Positions 30,617 to 30,882 of a stretch of 30,882 bases of DNA are shown piece by piece. This stretch comes from an uncultured Bacteroidota bacterium. GTDB taxonomy: Bacteria > Bacteroidota > Bacteroidia > Chitinophagales > Chitinophagaceae. The stretch spans positions 1 through 30,882 of the forward strand of contig CAMLGR010000041.1 in NCBI GenBank assembly GCA_946479615.1, read 5' to 3'. Below the pieces are notes generated by a model, which was not told the DNA's origin, did not search any database, and worked only from the letters and a program-made list of their open reading frames with translations. Made by a program: the position numbers and the translations under genes. Positions within the stretch are counted from its first letter, which is position 1. The number at the start of each line of letters is the position of its first letter.

Positions 30617-30882
30617 ATGCAAAAAAAGACCACTCGGAAGATCTTCAAATGGTTCCGGATCATAGCGATCATCTATGTGGTTATTGGTCTTGGTTTATAT
30701 TTTTTCCAGGAGAAACTTATTTTCCATCCACAGAAATTATCCCCCGGTCATGTCTTCACCTTCAATGGCCCTTTCAAGGAAGTGAACCTGGCCGTAACAA
30801 ATGAAAAGACGATCAACATTGTACAATTCACTGTACCCGATTCGCTGCGCAAAGGCATCGTACTTTATTTTCATGGCAACCG
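30617..30882 (+). CDS. Alpha/beta hydrolase (paralog 2), N-terminal part
   Basis: The first 88 codons are present; the window ends before the catalytic residues. The frame reads MQKKTTRKIFKWFRIIAIIY, a membrane anchor, then GLGLYFFQEKLIFHPQKL and GIVLYFHGN. The same order and spacing occur in the hydrolase at 28397-29185 (FFQEKFIFKPEKL and GLILYFHGN), so this is its paralog. It is likely an envelope-anchored serine hydrolase. An independent start is supported by the -7 box immediately upstream and by the terminator of the preceding gene. Confidence 0.8.
   Translation, partial: MQKKTTRKIFKWFRIIAIIYVVIGLGLYFFQEKLIFHPQKLSPGHVFTFNGPFKEVNLAVTNEKTINIVQFTVPDSLRKGIVLYFHGN

Overview
The window looks like chromosomal DNA of a Bacteroidota bacterium, most likely Chitinophagales/Chitinophagaceae. 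The reasons are two cargo proteins with type IX secretion C-terminal sorting domains, promoters with the Bacteroidota -7 box (TAnnTTTG) and few Shine-Dalgarno sites, a DUF4293 protein, a Bacteroidota-type UvrA, and a DsbD split of the kind seen in this phylum. No tRNA, rRNA, CRISPR array, transposase or integrase was seen.

Layout. 1-205: C-terminus of a FAD-dependent dehydrogenase, with a suspicious first ~55 bases. 307-2543: an ABC-2 export pair (ATPase and permease). 2755-3711: a membrane-anchored protein built from 16-residue repeats, behind a promoter wrapped in dyads. 3995-6486 (minus): a small secreted carboxypeptidase-regulatory-like protein, a nitronate monooxygenase/FabK-like enzyme and a sugar nucleotidyltransferase. 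6736-8532 (plus): glyA and a DUF4293 membrane protein. 8533-10473: a mostly gene-free accessory island holding one small lipoprotein gene between two ~147-bp direct repeats, plus a cluster of REP-like hairpins inside a 15-bp direct repeat spaced exactly 400 bp. 10474-15806 (minus): two tandem paralogous secreted proteins with type IX sorting domains. 15964-18834 (minus): uvrA. 19092-19673: an ECF sigma factor without a visible anti-sigma partner. 20019-22489 (minus): a DsbD-like membrane thiol-disulfide reductase and a stand-alone DsbD N-terminal domain protein. 22637-26018 (minus): purQ, a DUF6427-like membrane protein and a secreted protein of unknown function. 26267-28240: kup potassium transporter with short leader reading frames. 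28397-30882: two alpha/beta-hydrolase paralogs flanking a lipoprotein; the second is cut by the window end.

Most of the genes are housekeeping and only loosely connected. Functional groupings that can be supported are the ABC pair, the split DsbD system (periplasmic thiol reduction) and the two paralogous type IX cargo proteins.

The most unusual feature is the intergenic DNA. Nearly every gene end carries a long inverted repeat built from short iterated words, and each locus has its own vocabulary. Some are reused at distant sites (5430-5486 and 23390-23432 share 42 of 43 bases), and one similar word is read in frame inside uvrA. The REP-like hairpins at 9214-9476 vary with compensatory base-pair changes. 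These are the best candidates for something undescribed.
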